A DNA stretch of 64,000 nucleotides from JBBSBL01 sp046330255. Its GTDB lineage: Bacteria; Actinomycetota; Thermoleophilia; Solirubrobacterales; Solirubrobacteraceae. Made by a program: the position numbers and the translations under genes. The stretch spans positions 806,001 through 870,000 of the forward strand of contig JAXLTC010000002.1 in assembly GCA_046330255.1 (NCBI GenBank), written 5' to 3'. The notes beneath the pieces are model-generated. The model searched no databases and was not told the origin of the DNA. It worked only from the letters and a program-made list of their open reading frames with translations. Positions 39,772-48,969 of this stretch are shown piece after piece; position 1 is the first letter of the stretch; every line of letters begins with the position of its first letter.

Positions 39772-42700
39772 TCAGGCGGCCTGAGCCGTCTCCCCGAGCC
39801 GGCAAAGCTCGTTGACCAGGCGCATCTGGTCGATCGTGCCGCAGTCGATGTCGAGCAGCCGCGGCGAGGCGACGACGATCGACAGGCACTGCGCGCGGGA
39901 GATCGCGACGTTCAGCCTGTTGCGGCTGAACAGGAACTCGAGGTTGCGCGGCAGCTCCTCGCCGCTGGAGGTCGCGAGCGAGTAGATCGTGACCGGCGCC
40001 TGCTGGCCCTGGAACTTGTCGACGGTCCCGATCTTCGCGCCGTCGGGCAGCTCGGCCGTGAGGCAGCGCACCTGGGCGTTGTAGGGCGCGACGACGAGGA
40101 TGTCGTCGAGGGCCACGGGCCTGCGCGTGCCGTCGGCATCGGCGAACGTCGCCTCGCACAGCCGCCCGACGATCTCCGCCACGCGCACTGCCTCCTCGCG
40201 GGAGCTCGTGCGGTTGCCCTCGTGCTCGACGCGCACGAAGCGCAGCCCGGTGCCGGTCCACGGCTCGGAGCCGCCGGAGATGTCGCGGCGGACCGCCTCC
40301 GGGGCCGACTCGAGCCGCCCCTCGTAGGCCATCTCGGACACGAACCGGCACACGTCCGGGTGCATCCGGAAGGTGTCGGCGAGGAACAGGCCCTCGTCGG
40401 GCGGCACGGTCGCGCGGTCTCCCAGCAGGTGCTCCAGCACCGACGCGGCGCCGCCCGGCGGATGCACCGCCTGGGAGACCTGGGCGAGCTGCTGGGGGTC
40501 GCCGAGCAGCACGAGGTTGCGCGCCGCCGTGCCCATCGCCAACGCGTCGGCGAGCGAGATCTGGCCGGCCTCGTCGAGGAACAGGTGGTCGAACGCCTGG
40601 CCGGCCTCCTCGCGGCAGAAGAGCCACGCGGTGCCGCCGACGAGGTTGTGGCCGGAGCCGAGCGCCACATCGTTCTGGTCCGTATTCACGATCAGATCGC
40701 GGTCGCCGTCACGCTCGTAGCGCGACCCCTCGCCGCTGAACTTCTTGACGCCGTGCAGCTCGATCCCGCGCTCGACGCACACCTCCTCGACTTCGGCCAG
40801 GAGCTTGTTGATCGCCTTGTGGCTGGTCGAGGCCACGCCGACGCGCGAGCCGCGCCGCAGCAGCTCCGCGATCACGCGCGCGCCCGTGTAGGTCTTGCCC
40901 GAGCCCGGCGGGCCCTGGACCATCAGCGCGGAGTCCGAGAGCCGGCCGATCACGTCGGTCGCGTGCTCCGTGGAGACGTGCTCCCCCTGCAGCGGGGCGC
41001 CCGGCTCCAGCCCCGCGACGGTCGGGCGGTCGCGGAGCAGCAACCCGCGCAGCGCCGGGTAGGGCCCGTCGCCGTCGAGCCGCCCGGTCCCGTCCACCAC
41101 CGCCGCGGCGAGCCGACGCAGCGCGGCGCGCTGCTCGCGCGTGCCGATGGGACCGCCCGGCGCGAGCGCGCGGTGGTCGGCGAGGTCGCCGTCGCGGGCC
41201 TCGCCGCGCTTGATCGAGATCGCGCCCGCCTCGTCGTCGAGCCCGACGACCGTCCCCACCCCGGGCGACTCCGGCAGCAGCGGATCGTGGACCGTGTCCC
41301 CCACCCGCAGCTTGTGCTCCTGCGGCCCGAAGCGGAACGTCCGCACGATCGAGCGCTGCTCGCTCCGCGGCGGGCGCTCGGGGTCCGGCTCCAGGCCGGC
41401 GAGCACCTCCGCGTCCTCGAGCAGCTCGCCCTCGGTCATCTCCCGGCGGGCGAAGAACGCCCACCAGACGGGCCGCGCCTCGCGCTCGTGGTAGTCGAGG
41501 AGGTGGGCGAGCAGGCGTCGCGCCTCCTGCTCGTCGTCGCCGGTGCCCGGCTCGTCGGGCACGCCCCGCAACAGACCTGCGCGCAGGCGCGCGGTCTCCG
41601 CTCGGGCCTCGACCGTCTCGTCGCTCGGCACGTACGGCTCCCGCTCCGCCGCCGGCTCCGCGATCCCCTGCGCGAACGCCGCCTCGCGCAGCGGCAGCAG
41701 CCAGTCGCGCAGCAGCCGGGTCGAGGCGACGTCCTCGGCGTTGTAGCGCTCGATCTCGTCGAGGATCGACTGGTCGCGCTCGTCCAGCCAGCGCTCGTAG
41801 GCGACGATCGAGCCGCCGGCGTCCTGCACGTCGGCCTCGCGGCCGTCGAGGTAGAAGCGCTCGACCTCCTTGAGCCCGTAGCCGGGACGCGAGATCACGA
41901 GCCCCTGGCGCACGACCGCGTAGAGGTCGACCAGGACCTCTTCCCGGAGCAGCCTGTCGACCTCCGCCTCGCGCGTGGCGAAGGTCGAGGCCAGGCGCTT
42001 GAGCGCGGCGGGCTCGTAGTGCGCGTAGTGGTAGGCGTGCATCGCCGGGTGGGCGTCGTGGCGCGCGATCAGCAGGTCGACGAACGCCTCGAAGGCGGCG
42101 CGCTCGCCGTCGTGGTCGTGCGCCCAGGAGCGGTCGAATCGCCACTCGCCGGAGCCGTCGCGGGTCTCCCAGCCCCACAGGTACTCGAGCCCGTGTTCCA
42201 CGAACGGGTCGCCCTCGAGATCGAAGAAGACGTCGCCCGGATCCGGGTCGGGCAGCAGCGTGAACCCGCGACCGGCCTCCACCGGCTCGACCAGCTCGCG
42301 CAGCGGCTCCCCGCCGCGGCGCTCGGCGAGCTGGAGCGCGGCCTGGCGGCGGAGCTTGTGCCAGGTCGTCTCCGGGAGCGCGTCGGGCCGCGCGTCGGGC
42401 GCGGCCTCGCCGAGCGCGGCCAGCGTCGCGATCCCGCCGGCCTCCAGCTTCAGCACCTGGCCGCGGCGCGCGTTGGCGACCAGGCTCAGGTGGTCGTCCT
42501 CCTCGCGCTTGGCGACGCAGCGGGGCGCCCACGAGCACAGCGAGCAGTGCGCGCACGGGAACGGGTAGGGCGGATCGTCCGGCGAGACGACCTGGTCCAG
42601 CAGCCGCGCTCTGACCCGCCGGTAGTAGGCGGCGAACTCCTCGATCCGGAACGACTTCCGCTCGCCGGTCCCGAGCACGACGTGCATCTCGGCCGGCATG

Positions 42701-43200
42701 ACTCCCTGGACCGCCGCGACCATCTCCGAGTAGCAGCAGAGCTGGAGCACGAAGTAGGGCTTGGCGGACCGGGCGAGCTTGGTGTCGAGCACCTCGTAGC
42801 TGTAGTCGCCGAGGTCGCTCGGGGTGTCGTCGCGGCGCTCCAGGAAGTCGGCGTGCCCGCGCCAGCCGTCGTGCAGGAACGTCGCCTGGTAGATGACCTC
42901 GGCGCCGGCGCGCATCGCCTCGGCGGTGGCGGCGGCGTCCGCCTCGATCGCGTCGAGGCCTCCGGGGGTATGCGGGATCTCGACGACGCTCTTGCCCCGC
43001 TCGCGCAGCCCGGCGAGGTAGGAGCGCTCGTGCTCGTCGCCCTTGCGCGCGACGAGCTCCGCGGTCGGGTCGGGCGCGCCGTCGGGCCTCTGGATCTCGC
43101 CGTTCGCGGCCGCGAGGTCCAGCGCCGTGAGGTGCCGGCACGCGACGAAGTTGTTCAGGTCGGACGGGGAGAGGAGAAGCCGGCCGTTGGTGCGGTACAT
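39772..43200 (-). CDS. TM0106-type RecB-like nuclease fused to RNase H-like and SF1 helicase domains
   Basis: A 1142-aa multi-enzyme. Residues 1-230 are a RecB-like (PD-(D/E)XK) nuclease of the TM0106 family (YEVLDTKLARSAKPYFVLQLCCYSEM). Its four iron-sulphur-type cysteines are C21 and the CxxCxxC cluster in PCAHCSLCSWAPRC. Residues about 310-500 form an RNase H-like exonuclease domain (VFFDLEGDP, then YNAEDVASTRLLRDW). The C-terminal 450 residues are a UPF1/Dna2-like SF1 helicase: Walker A GPPGSGKT near residue 760, DEAGQ, and the closing RNRLNVAISRAQ. It is expected to process DNA or RNA ends. Confidence 0.9.
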   Translation of the reverse strand: MYRTNGRLLLSPSDLNNFVACRHLTALDLAAANGEIQRPDGAPDPTAELVARKGDEHERSYLAGLRERGKSVVEIPHTPGGLDAIEADAAATAEAMRAGAEVIYQATFLHDGWRGHADFLERRDDTPSDLGDYSYEVLDTKLARSAKPYFVLQLCCYSEMVAAVQGVMPAEMHVVLGTGERKSFRIEEFAAYYRRVRARLLDQVVSPDDPPYPFPCAHCSLCSWAPRCVAKREEDDHLSLVANARRGQVLKLEAGGIATLAALGEAAPDARPDALPETTWHKLRRQAALQLAERRGGEPLRELVEPVEAGRGFTLLPDPDPGDVFFDLEGDPFVEHGLEYLWGWETRDGSGEWRFDRSWAHDHDGERAAFEAFVDLLIARHDAHPAMHAYHYAHYEPAALKRLASTFATREAEVDRLLREEVLVDLYAVVRQGLVISRPGYGLKEVERFYLDGREADVQDAGGSIVAYERWLDERDQSILDEIERYNAEDVASTRLLRDWLLPLREAAFAQGIAEPAAEREPYVPSDETVEARAETARLRAGLLRGVPDEPGTGDDEQEARRLLAHLLDYHEREARPVWWAFFARREMTEGELLEDAEVLAGLEPDPERPPRSEQRSIVRTFRFGPQEHKLRVGDTVHDPLLPESPGVGTVVGLDDEAGAISIKRGEARDGDLADHRALAPGGPIGTREQRAALRRLAAAVVDGTGRLDGDGPYPALRGLLLRDRPTVAGLEPGAPLQGEHVSTEHATDVIGRLSDSALMVQGPPGSGKTYTGARVIAELLRRGSRVGVASTSHKAINKLLAEVEEVCVERGIELHGVKKFSGEGSRYERDGDRDLIVNTDQNDVALGSGHNLVGGTAWLFCREEAGQAFDHLFLDEAGQISLADALAMGTAARNLVLLGDPQQLAQVSQAVHPPGGAASVLEHLLGDRATVPPDEGLFLADTFRMHPDVCRFVSEMAYEGRLESAPEAVRRDISGGSEPWTGTGLRFVRVEHEGNRTSSREEAVRVAEIVGRLCEATFADADGTRRPVALDDILVVAPYNAQVRCLTAELPDGAKIGTVDKFQGQQAPVTIYSLATSSGEELPRNLEFLFSRNRLNVAISRAQCLSIVVASPRLLDIDCGTIDQMRLVNELCRLGETAQAA

Positions 43201-43269
43201 GTTCTGGAGGGTCGGGCGGACGGGCGCCGGGCTGACGGATCGTGACGGTGGCGCGGGCGGGCCGCTCGC

Positions 43270-44091
43270 TCAGATCCCGGCGGCTCCGTCCGCGTGCTGG
43301 GCGATCAGCGCGGCGAGCGCCTGCGGGACCTGCGCCATCAGCCCGTGCCCGACCCCGGGGAAGCGGGCGAGCCACGACTGCGGGATCGCCTCGGCGAGCG
43401 CCAGCGCGTTGGCGGCGGGGATCACGAGGTCCTCGAGCCCGGCCGCGACCAGCACCGGCATGCGCAGCTCGCCGAGCCGCCCGCCGACGCCGGGCCAGCC
43501 GTCGAGGATCGCGGTCTGGTGGGCGATCGCGGCGTCCGTGAGCCGCTCGCGCGCGGCGGCCACGACGTCCCCGAACTCGTCGGCGATCGGCTGCCACACG
43601 CCGTCGGGGAAGAGCAGCGAGATCAGCCGGCGCGCCTGCTCCTCCGGCGTGCCGGTGGCGTCGCGCAGGCGCCGGGAGACCTCCGGGCTCGGCCGGGTGC
43701 CCGCGGCGCCGCCGGCGGTGGTCGCGAGCAGCACGAGCCGCTCGGCGCGCTCGGGCCGGGCGAGCGCCGCCTCGAGCATCGCGAACCCGCCCATCGACCA
43801 GCCCGCGAGCGTCGCCCGCTCGATCCCGAGCGCGTCGAGCACCGCGAGCGCGTCGGCGGCGAGCCCGGCGGCGTCCGGCTCGCCGAGCGGCCCGTCCCAG
43901 TCCCCGAGCCCGCGGCTGTCGATCGCGATCACCTCCCAGCGCTCGGCGAGCGCGGCGAGGAACGCGGGGTCCCAGTCGTCCTTGGTCGCGAGGTAGCCGT
44001 TGTGCAGCAGCAGCGGCGGGCCCTCTCCCAGCCGCCGCACACCCGTGCGCGCGCCGGGCAGCTCGATCACGTCGCGCCGCTCGGCGGGCAT
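43270..44091 (-). CDS. Alpha/beta hydrolase
   Basis: A 273-aa hydrolase. The nucleophile elbow GWSMGG places Ser at residue 99; the acid is in AGLEDLVIP (about 215) and the His in GVGHGLM (near 250). The oxyanion segment reads HNGY (30-33) instead of the common HGxP/HGxx. There is no cap insertion larger than usual. Substrate unknown. It diverges from an enoyl-CoA hydratase gene 43 bases away. Confidence 0.87.
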   Translation of the reverse strand: MPAERRDVIELPGARTGVRRLGEGPPLLLHNGYLATKDDWDPAFLAALAERWEVIAIDSRGLGDWDGPLGEPDAAGLAADALAVLDALGIERATLAGWSMGGFAMLEAALARPERAERLVLLATTAGGAAGTRPSPEVSRRLRDATGTPEEQARRLISLLFPDGVWQPIADEFGDVVAAARERLTDAAIAHQTAILDGWPGVGGRLGELRMPVLVAAGLEDLVIPAANALALAEAIPQSWLARFPGVGHGLMAQVPQALAALIAQHADGAAGI

Positions 44092-44134
44092 CGCCGGATC
44101 CTAGCCCCGCGCCCGCGCTGCGAGGATCCCGTGG

Positions 44135-45028
44135 ATGACCTACGAGACGATCCTCCACGCCGTCGAGGGCCCGGTCGCGACGATCACGCTGAACCGGCCC
44201 GACACGCTCAACACGATCGTGCCGCCGATGCCCGACGAGGTCCAGGGCGCCGTCCAGGCGGCGGTCGCCGACCCCGCCGTGAAGGTCATCGTGCTGCGCG
44301 GGGCGGGGCGCTCGTTCTGCGCCGGCTACGACTTCTCCGGCGGCTTTCACCACTGGGACGAGGGGATCACGACCGGCGGCGAGTGGGACCCGGGCAAGGA
44401 CTTCGTCGCGGCGACTGCGCCGAGCCTGTCGCCGACGCAGAAGCTGATGAGCGTGTGGCGCGCGCCCAAACCGGTGATCGCGCAGGTGCACGGCTGGTGC
44501 GTGGGCGGCGGCAGCGACTTCGCGCTCTGTGCCGACCTGGTGATCGCGAGCGAGGACGCCCGGATCGGAACCCCCTACTCGCGCATGTGGGGCTCCTACC
44601 TGTCCGGCATGTGGATCTACCGCCTCGGGCTCACGCGCGCGAAGGAGCACGCGCTGAGCGGCCGCCCGCTGTCCGGGACCGAGGCGGCGGAGTGCGGGCT
44701 GATCAACCGCGCGGTGCCGTTCTCCGAGCTCGAGGACGAGGTGCGCGCCGAGGCCCGGCGGCTCGCCGAGATCCCGGCCTCGCAGCTCGCCGCGATGAAA
44801 CTGATCGTCAACCAGGCCTACGAGAACATGGGGCTCGCCTCCACCCAGGCGCTCGGGCCGATCCTCGACGGGCTGATGCGCAACACGCCGGAGGCGCGGC
44901 GCTTCATCGACCTCGCCGAGCGCGAGGGCGTGCGCGCGGTCGTCACCGAGCGCGACGGCCCGTTCGGCGACTACTCGCAGGCGCCGCCGGACGAGCAGCC
45001 GGACCCGCGCAACGTGATCGAGCCGTAG
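44135..45028 (+). CDS. Enoyl-CoA hydratase/isomerase family protein
   Basis: A 297-aa crotonase-fold protein. Typical blocks are IVLRGAGRSFCAGYDFSGG (first oxyanion-hole strand), KPVIAQVHGWCVGGGSDFALCADLVIASEDARIGTPYSR (second strand and CoA site) and AAECGLINRAVPFSELEDEV. The segment between the two oxyanion blocks is longer than usual (HHWDEGITTGGEWDPGKDF). The usual catalytic Glu in the second block is replaced by Asp or shifted (GGSDF), so hydration versus another crotonase reaction is uncertain. It probably acts in fatty-acid or aromatic-acid breakdown. Confidence 0.88.
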   Translation: MTYETILHAVEGPVATITLNRPDTLNTIVPPMPDEVQGAVQAAVADPAVKVIVLRGAGRSFCAGYDFSGGFHHWDEGITTGGEWDPGKDFVAATAPSLSPTQKLMSVWRAPKPVIAQVHGWCVGGGSDFALCADLVIASEDARIGTPYSRMWGSYLSGMWIYRLGLTRAKEHALSGRPLSGTEAAECGLINRAVPFSELEDEVRAEARRLAEIPASQLAAMKLIVNQAYENMGLASTQALGPILDGLMRNTPEARRFIDLAEREGVRAVVTERDGPFGDYSQAPPDEQPDPRNVIEP

Positions 45029-45063
45029 GCGGCCCCCCGGCCGCCCTGGATGCGCCTGGCGCC

Positions 45064-45113
45064 CAACCCATCCCAGCCTGCCCCCGCAGGAGAGGGGCTA
45101 GCCGGGATGGGTT
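45064..45113. repeat. Palindromic REP-like element, copy A (left of the DUF559 gene)
   Basis: The outer arms AACCCATCCC (45065-45074) and GGGATGGGTT (45104-45113) pair perfectly, and inside is a second small hairpin, CCTGC-CCCC-GCAGG (45077-45090). It is 49/50 identical, and in the same orientation, to copy B at 46038-46087. The TAG stop codon of the DUF559 gene (45098-45100) lies inside it. Confidence 0.85.
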
Positions 45114-46000
45114 GACGGGAGGAGGGCGTGGAGCTCGGTCAGCATCCGCTGCGGGTGCTCGAGCACGTCGCCGTAGGTGTAGCGGCGGAACTCGTCTCCG
45201 CGGGCGTAGGCCTCGCGCTCGCGCAGGCGGTCGCGCTCCCACGCGTGGCGCGAGCGGTGGAAGCGGTAGCCGTCGACCTCGACGGTCAGGCGGTGCCCGG
45301 GCCAGCGGCAGTCGACGCGGCGTCCGCCGGCGGGGCGATTCATGACGGGGAGCGGCAGCCCGGCCGCTGCCAGCCGCTCGCGGAACCCCGCCTCGAGCTC
45401 GCTGAGGACGACGGCCTCGTCGCCTCCCAGCACGCGCCGCAGCGCGCCGGCGCCCGGGCTGCGGGGCCGCAGCGCCATGACGGCCTCGACGTGGGTGGGC
45501 GTCGTTCCGTGGCGGATGCCGGCCTCGTGGCAGGCGCGCGCGAGATCGTCTGGCGGTAGGGTACCCGCGAGATCGAGCAGGGTTCTCGGCACGGTCGTGA
45601 CCGGGATCCCGAGCCACGTCGTGCGCGGCAGCGGGGAGCCGGAGCGGTGGCGATGAACCTCGACGCCGGGGACCGAGCGGCCCGTCCGCGCGATCACCTC
45701 GGGTTCGGGCGGCGACCCTCCCACCAGGCCCAGCAGGTGTCCCGCCGCGCGCCCGCAGAGCAGCGCCCCGTCCCCGGCCGCGAGCACGGCGGCGAGGTAG
45801 CGGGACTCGCGGCTGGGAGCGCGATGGCCGACGCGGTTGACGCCGCGGTGCTCGCGCAGCAGCGCGCCGGTCGCGAGGCGATGATCGATCTCCGAGAAGC
45901 TGAGCCCGGCGCCGACCAGCTGCGCGCGCGTCACCAGGCCGTGCGCGTGCGTGGCCATGCGCGCCATCGCCCGCTCGGAGGTCTCGCGGTCACCCCTCAC
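45098..46000 (-). CDS. AbiEi-type HTH plus DUF559 (Vsr-like) endonuclease-fold protein
   Basis: A 300-aa protein of a family abundant in actinobacteria. The N-terminus (AMARMATHAHGLVTRAQLVGAGLSFSEIDHRL) is the AbiEi-like winged helix. The middle is a linker with RTTWLGIPVTTVPRTLLDLAG. The C-terminus is DUF559, a PD-(D/E)XK fold related to the Vsr repair nuclease: RRVDCRWPGHRLTVEVDGYRFHRSR with D and E-x-D. GTG 46000 includes the usual N-terminal helix; ATG 45967 is the alternative. The last eight codons and TAG lie in copy A of a palindromic repeat and copy B lies 38 bases beyond the start, so the gene is bracketed. Whether it cuts DNA is unknown. Confidence 0.83.
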   Translation of the reverse strand: MRGDRETSERAMARMATHAHGLVTRAQLVGAGLSFSEIDHRLATGALLREHRGVNRVGHRAPSRESRYLAAVLAAGDGALLCGRAAGHLLGLVGGSPPEPEVIARTGRSVPGVEVHRHRSGSPLPRTTWLGIPVTTVPRTLLDLAGTLPPDDLARACHEAGIRHGTTPTHVEAVMALRPRSPGAGALRRVLGGDEAVVLSELEAGFRERLAAAGLPLPVMNRPAGGRRVDCRWPGHRLTVEVDGYRFHRSRHAWERDRLREREAYARGDEFRRYTYGDVLEHPQRMLTELHALLPSTHPG

Positions 46001-46037
46001 GGCTCCCAGAGGTCGTCGGCCGCGCCGACTCACCCCC

Positions 46038-46087
46038 CAACCCATCCCAGCCTGCCCCCGCAGGAGAGGGGCTAACCGGGATGGGTT
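46038..46087. repeat. Palindromic REP-like element, copy B (right of the DUF559 gene)
   Basis: AACCCATCCC (46039-46048) and GGGATGGGTT (46078-46087) form the outer stem with the same internal CCTGC/GCAGG hairpin as copy A. The only difference over 50 bases is A at 46075 versus G at 45101. It sits between the DUF559 start and the end of the F420-type gene. Confidence 0.85.
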
Positions 46088-46104
46088 CGCGAGGCGGGCC
46101 GCCC

Positions 46105-46596
46105 TCAGCGCGGCTCGAGCACGATCACCGGGATGCGCCGGCCGCCCGCGCGGTGCTGGTAGGTGTCGTAGCCCGCGTAGTTGTCGTTGACCAGCGCCCA
46201 GAGGTCGTCGCGCTCGTCGCCCTCGACCTCGCGCGCGCGCATCGGGCGCCGGCGCGCGCCGATCTCGACCTCGACGTCGGGATTGGCCTTGACGTTGTGG
46301 TACCAGGCGGGGTTGCGCTGCGACCCGGCCTTCGAGGCGACGATCACGAGCGCGTCGCCGTGCGGCGTGTAGAGCAGCGGCGTGGTGCGCGGCTCGCCGC
46401 TGCGGGCCCCGCGCGCCCGGAGCAGGCACACGGGCTGGCCGACGGCGATCTTCAGCCGCCCGCGGGTGAGCGGCATCAAGCGCTTGTCGATCTCGGGGAA
46501 CACCGTGATGAACAGCTTGCCGCCGACCTTGCTGGCGCCGAATCGCTGCAGCAGGCGCTCGAGCCGTGACTTGTCTCGCTGGCCGCGATAGTCCAT
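46105..46596 (-). CDS. Deazaflavin (F420)-dependent nitroreductase-family protein
   Basis: A 163-aa protein of the DDN-like family, which uses coenzyme F420 to reduce diverse substrates. Signatures are VCLLRARGARSGEPRTTPLLYTPHGDALVIVASKAGSQRNPAWYHNVKANPDVEVEI and the C-terminal Y-x-x-Y theme in NYAGYDTYQHRAGGRRIPVIVLEP. ATG 46596 is used, giving the usual length (about 150-165 aa); the frame upstream to TTG 46632 adds only low-complexity residues. It stands alone, just after repeat copy B. Confidence 0.88.
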   Translation of the reverse strand: MDYRGQRDKSRLERLLQRFGASKVGGKLFITVFPEIDKRLMPLTRGRLKIAVGQPVCLLRARGARSGEPRTTPLLYTPHGDALVIVASKAGSQRNPAWYHNVKANPDVEVEIGARRRPMRAREVEGDERDDLWALVNDNYAGYDTYQHRAGGRRIPVIVLEPR

Positions 46597-46682
46597 GGGC
46601 GCGATCCCAGCACCGCGCGCGGCGGCGGTCAAGCCCCGGGCTGCTGCGACGCGCCGTCGCCCGCGCCGTTACCTTCACGGCA

Positions 46683-48188
46683 ATGGGAAGGACCGCAACC
46701 GCCGTCGCGCTCGCCGCCGTCGCGCTTGCCGCGACGACCGCCGCGCCGGCGCCCGCAGCCTCGGCCGCGCCGGCCCGCGCCGCCGCCTCCGCCGGCCGCA
46801 CCGCGCCGCTGATCTCGTTCGCGGGCATCTTCGTGCGCGGGCGCACCGAGGCCCAGCGCACCGCCTCCTACCGGCGCCTGCGCGCGATGGGCGTGCGCGC
46901 GATCCGCATCGACTTCCGCTGGATCGAGGTCGAGCCGGTCGGCGCGCCGCTGCACGACTACCACTGGCGGGCGCTCGACGCCGAGGTGCGCGCGATCCGC
47001 CGCGCCGGGCTGAAGATCCTCGGGATCCTCGACTACGGCAACCCCGACTACTCGCGCGCGGGCGGGGAGGCCTACCGCCGCGGCCAGAAGGGCGTGCCGC
47101 CGTTCGGGGTCGGCGACCCGCAGTACTACCCGGTCGACGATCCCCGCACCTTCGCGCGCTACGCGGGCGCGGTCGCGCGCCGCTACCGCGGGCAGGTGAT
47201 CGGCTGGGAGGTCTGGAACGAGGAGAACGGCGGCTGGCGCTTCTGGGAGCCGAAGGAGGACCCGGTCGCCTACGGGAAGCTGCTGTGCGCGACGCACGCC
47301 GTGCTCAAGCGGGTGGACCGCCGGGTGCCGGTCGTCTTCGGCGGGCTGTTCTTCCCGCCGCTCGGCGGCAAGGTCGGCACCGGCGGGGTCAAGTTCCTCG
47401 CCCAGACGCTCGACCGCGGCGGACGCGTGGTGCGGCGCTGCTTCGACGCCGTCGCCTACCACCCCTACCCGTACCCGTTCACCTCGCCCGAGGCGCAGGT
47501 CTCCGACCGCGGCTCGGTCGCCGGCGCCGCGTCGCAGTTGCGCGCGGTGCTCCGCCGCCGCGGCCTCGGCTCGGTCCCGCTGTGGAACACCGAGGTCGGC
47601 TGGCCCACCAACCCGCGCGGCAACGGCGTGACCGAGGCGCGCCAGGCTCGCTACACGGCGCGCCTGCAGCTGCTCTCCTGGGAGCTGCGGGTGCCGGTGC
47701 TGACCTGGTACACGTGGGGCGACTACTCGGACCCGAAGGGCCAGAACCAGGAGGCGCACTTCGGCTTCTTCCGCGCGAACGGCAGCCCCAAGCCGGCTCG
47801 CCGCGCGCTCGTGGTGCTGGCGCGCGAGCTCGGCGGGCGCGGCTGGCGCTTCGTCGCCGACCGCTCGCGCGCGCTGGGCCTGCCGCGCGGGCGGCGCGGC
47901 GTGGACGAGGGGTTCGCGCTGCAGTTCGCGGGGCCGCGCGGGCGCCGGCTGCTGGCGCTGTGGTATGCCAACGAGCGCCCGCCCGCGGGCACCGACCCGT
48001 TCGCGAAGGTCGAGCCCGGCACGCCGCCGCGCGCGATCGGCGTGCGGGTGCGGCTACCCGCGAGGTGCGACGCGGTGCGCGCGATCGACTTCCTCGGCAC
48101 GCGCCGCGCGATCATGCGCACGCGCGACGGCTCGCTGCACCTGCGCGTCGGCCAGGGGCCGCTCTACCTCACCTGGCGCGCACGCTAA
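46683..48188 (+). CDS. Secreted glycoside hydrolase (clan A, GH39/GH5-like)
   Basis: A 501-aa exported enzyme with a signal peptide (VALAAVALAATTAAPAPAASA). The TIM-barrel motifs are clear: RIDFRWIEVEP; the acid/base Glu in WEVWNEENGG (about residue 180); the nucleophile Glu in PLWNTEVGWPTNP (about 302); and VLTWYTWGDY. The C-terminal 100 residues form a beta-domain (LLALWYANERPP, then GSLHLRVGQGPLYLTW). It should hydrolyse a polysaccharide or glycoside outside the cell; the substrate is not known. Confidence 0.86.
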   Translation: MGRTATAVALAAVALAATTAAPAPAASAAPARAAASAGRTAPLISFAGIFVRGRTEAQRTASYRRLRAMGVRAIRIDFRWIEVEPVGAPLHDYHWRALDAEVRAIRRAGLKILGILDYGNPDYSRAGGEAYRRGQKGVPPFGVGDPQYYPVDDPRTFARYAGAVARRYRGQVIGWEVWNEENGGWRFWEPKEDPVAYGKLLCATHAVLKRVDRRVPVVFGGLFFPPLGGKVGTGGVKFLAQTLDRGGRVVRRCFDAVAYHPYPYPFTSPEAQVSDRGSVAGAASQLRAVLRRRGLGSVPLWNTEVGWPTNPRGNGVTEARQARYTARLQLLSWELRVPVLTWYTWGDYSDPKGQNQEAHFGFFRANGSPKPARRALVVLARELGGRGWRFVADRSRALGLPRGRRGVDEGFALQFAGPRGRRLLALWYANERPPAGTDPFAKVEPGTPPRAIGVRVRLPARCDAVRAIDFLGTRRAIMRTRDGSLHLRVGQGPLYLTWRAR

Positions 48189-48234
48189 GCCGCGCGGAGC
48201 GGCGCATGGGCCGCTGGCAGACTGGGCCGCGCCC

Positions 48235-48969
48235 GTGGGCCTGATCGACCTCCACTGCCACCTGCTGCCCGGCGTCGATGACGGCGCCCTGGACCTCGAC
48301 GACAGCGCGGCGATGGCCGCGCGGGCGCTGCGCGAGGGGATCACGGCGGTCTGCGCGACGCCGCACGTCCGCCACGACCACGAGGTGCGGATCGGCGAGC
48401 TCGCGGGACGCGTCGCCGCACTCGGCGAGGAGCTCGCGCGCCGCGAGATCCCGCTGCGCGTGCTCGCGGGCGGCGAGGTCGCCGAGCCGGTCCTCTCGCG
48501 CCTGGACGACTCCGAGCTGCGCGCGGTGGCGCTCGGCGGGGGGCGCTTCGTCCTGCTGGAACCCGCGGCCGGGCCGCTCTCGGATCGCCTCGACGCAGCC
48601 GTCGAGCAGCTCGGGCGGCGCGGCTTCCACGCGCTGATCGCGCATCCCGAGCGCCACCTCGCCGAGGACATGCTCGAGCGCCTGGCTCGCCTCGTGGACC
48701 GCGGCGCGCTGGTCCAGGCGACGGCGGCGGCGCTCGAGCGCGGGCCCGCGGTGGAGGGAATGCGCGCGCTGGCCGCACGCGGCCTGGTGCACGTGCTCGC
48801 GACCGACGCGCACTCCTCGCACGGGGGACGGCCGATGCGCATCGCGGGCGGGCTGGAGGCGCTGCGCGACGTCGAGCGGGTGGCGCCGCACCTCGACTGG
48901 ATCGCGCGCGCGGCGCCGGAGGCGATCGTCTCCGGCGAGGTGCCGCGCCCGCCCTTCGCCGCGGGGTAG
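48235..48969 (+). CDS. PHP-family tyrosine-phosphatase-like protein (CpsB/YwqE type)
   Basis: A 244-aa metal-dependent phosphoesterase from GTG 48235. Metal-binding motifs are LIDLHCHLLPGVDDGA (5-20), CATPHVRHDHE, LIAHPERH and LATDAHSSHGG, as in CpsB/YwqE protein-tyrosine phosphatases that control capsule or exopolysaccharide export. No capsule genes are seen in the window, so a polysaccharide role rests on family only. It follows the glycoside hydrolase by 46 bases and abuts the convergent sugar kinase gene. Confidence 0.86.
   Translation: MGLIDLHCHLLPGVDDGALDLDDSAAMAARALREGITAVCATPHVRHDHEVRIGELAGRVAALGEELARREIPLRVLAGGEVAEPVLSRLDDSELRAVALGGGRFVLLEPAAGPLSDRLDAAVEQLGRRGFHALIAHPERHLAEDMLERLARLVDRGALVQATAAALERGPAVEGMRALAARGLVHVLATDAHSSHGGRPMRIAGGLEALRDVERVAPHLDWIARAAPEAIVSGEVPRPPFAAG

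Noticed and set aside
40222..43245. Long plus-strand frame of about 1000 codons opposite the TM0106-type gene
   Set aside because: Same shadow effect; no motif, no start site, and composition typical of antisense frames.
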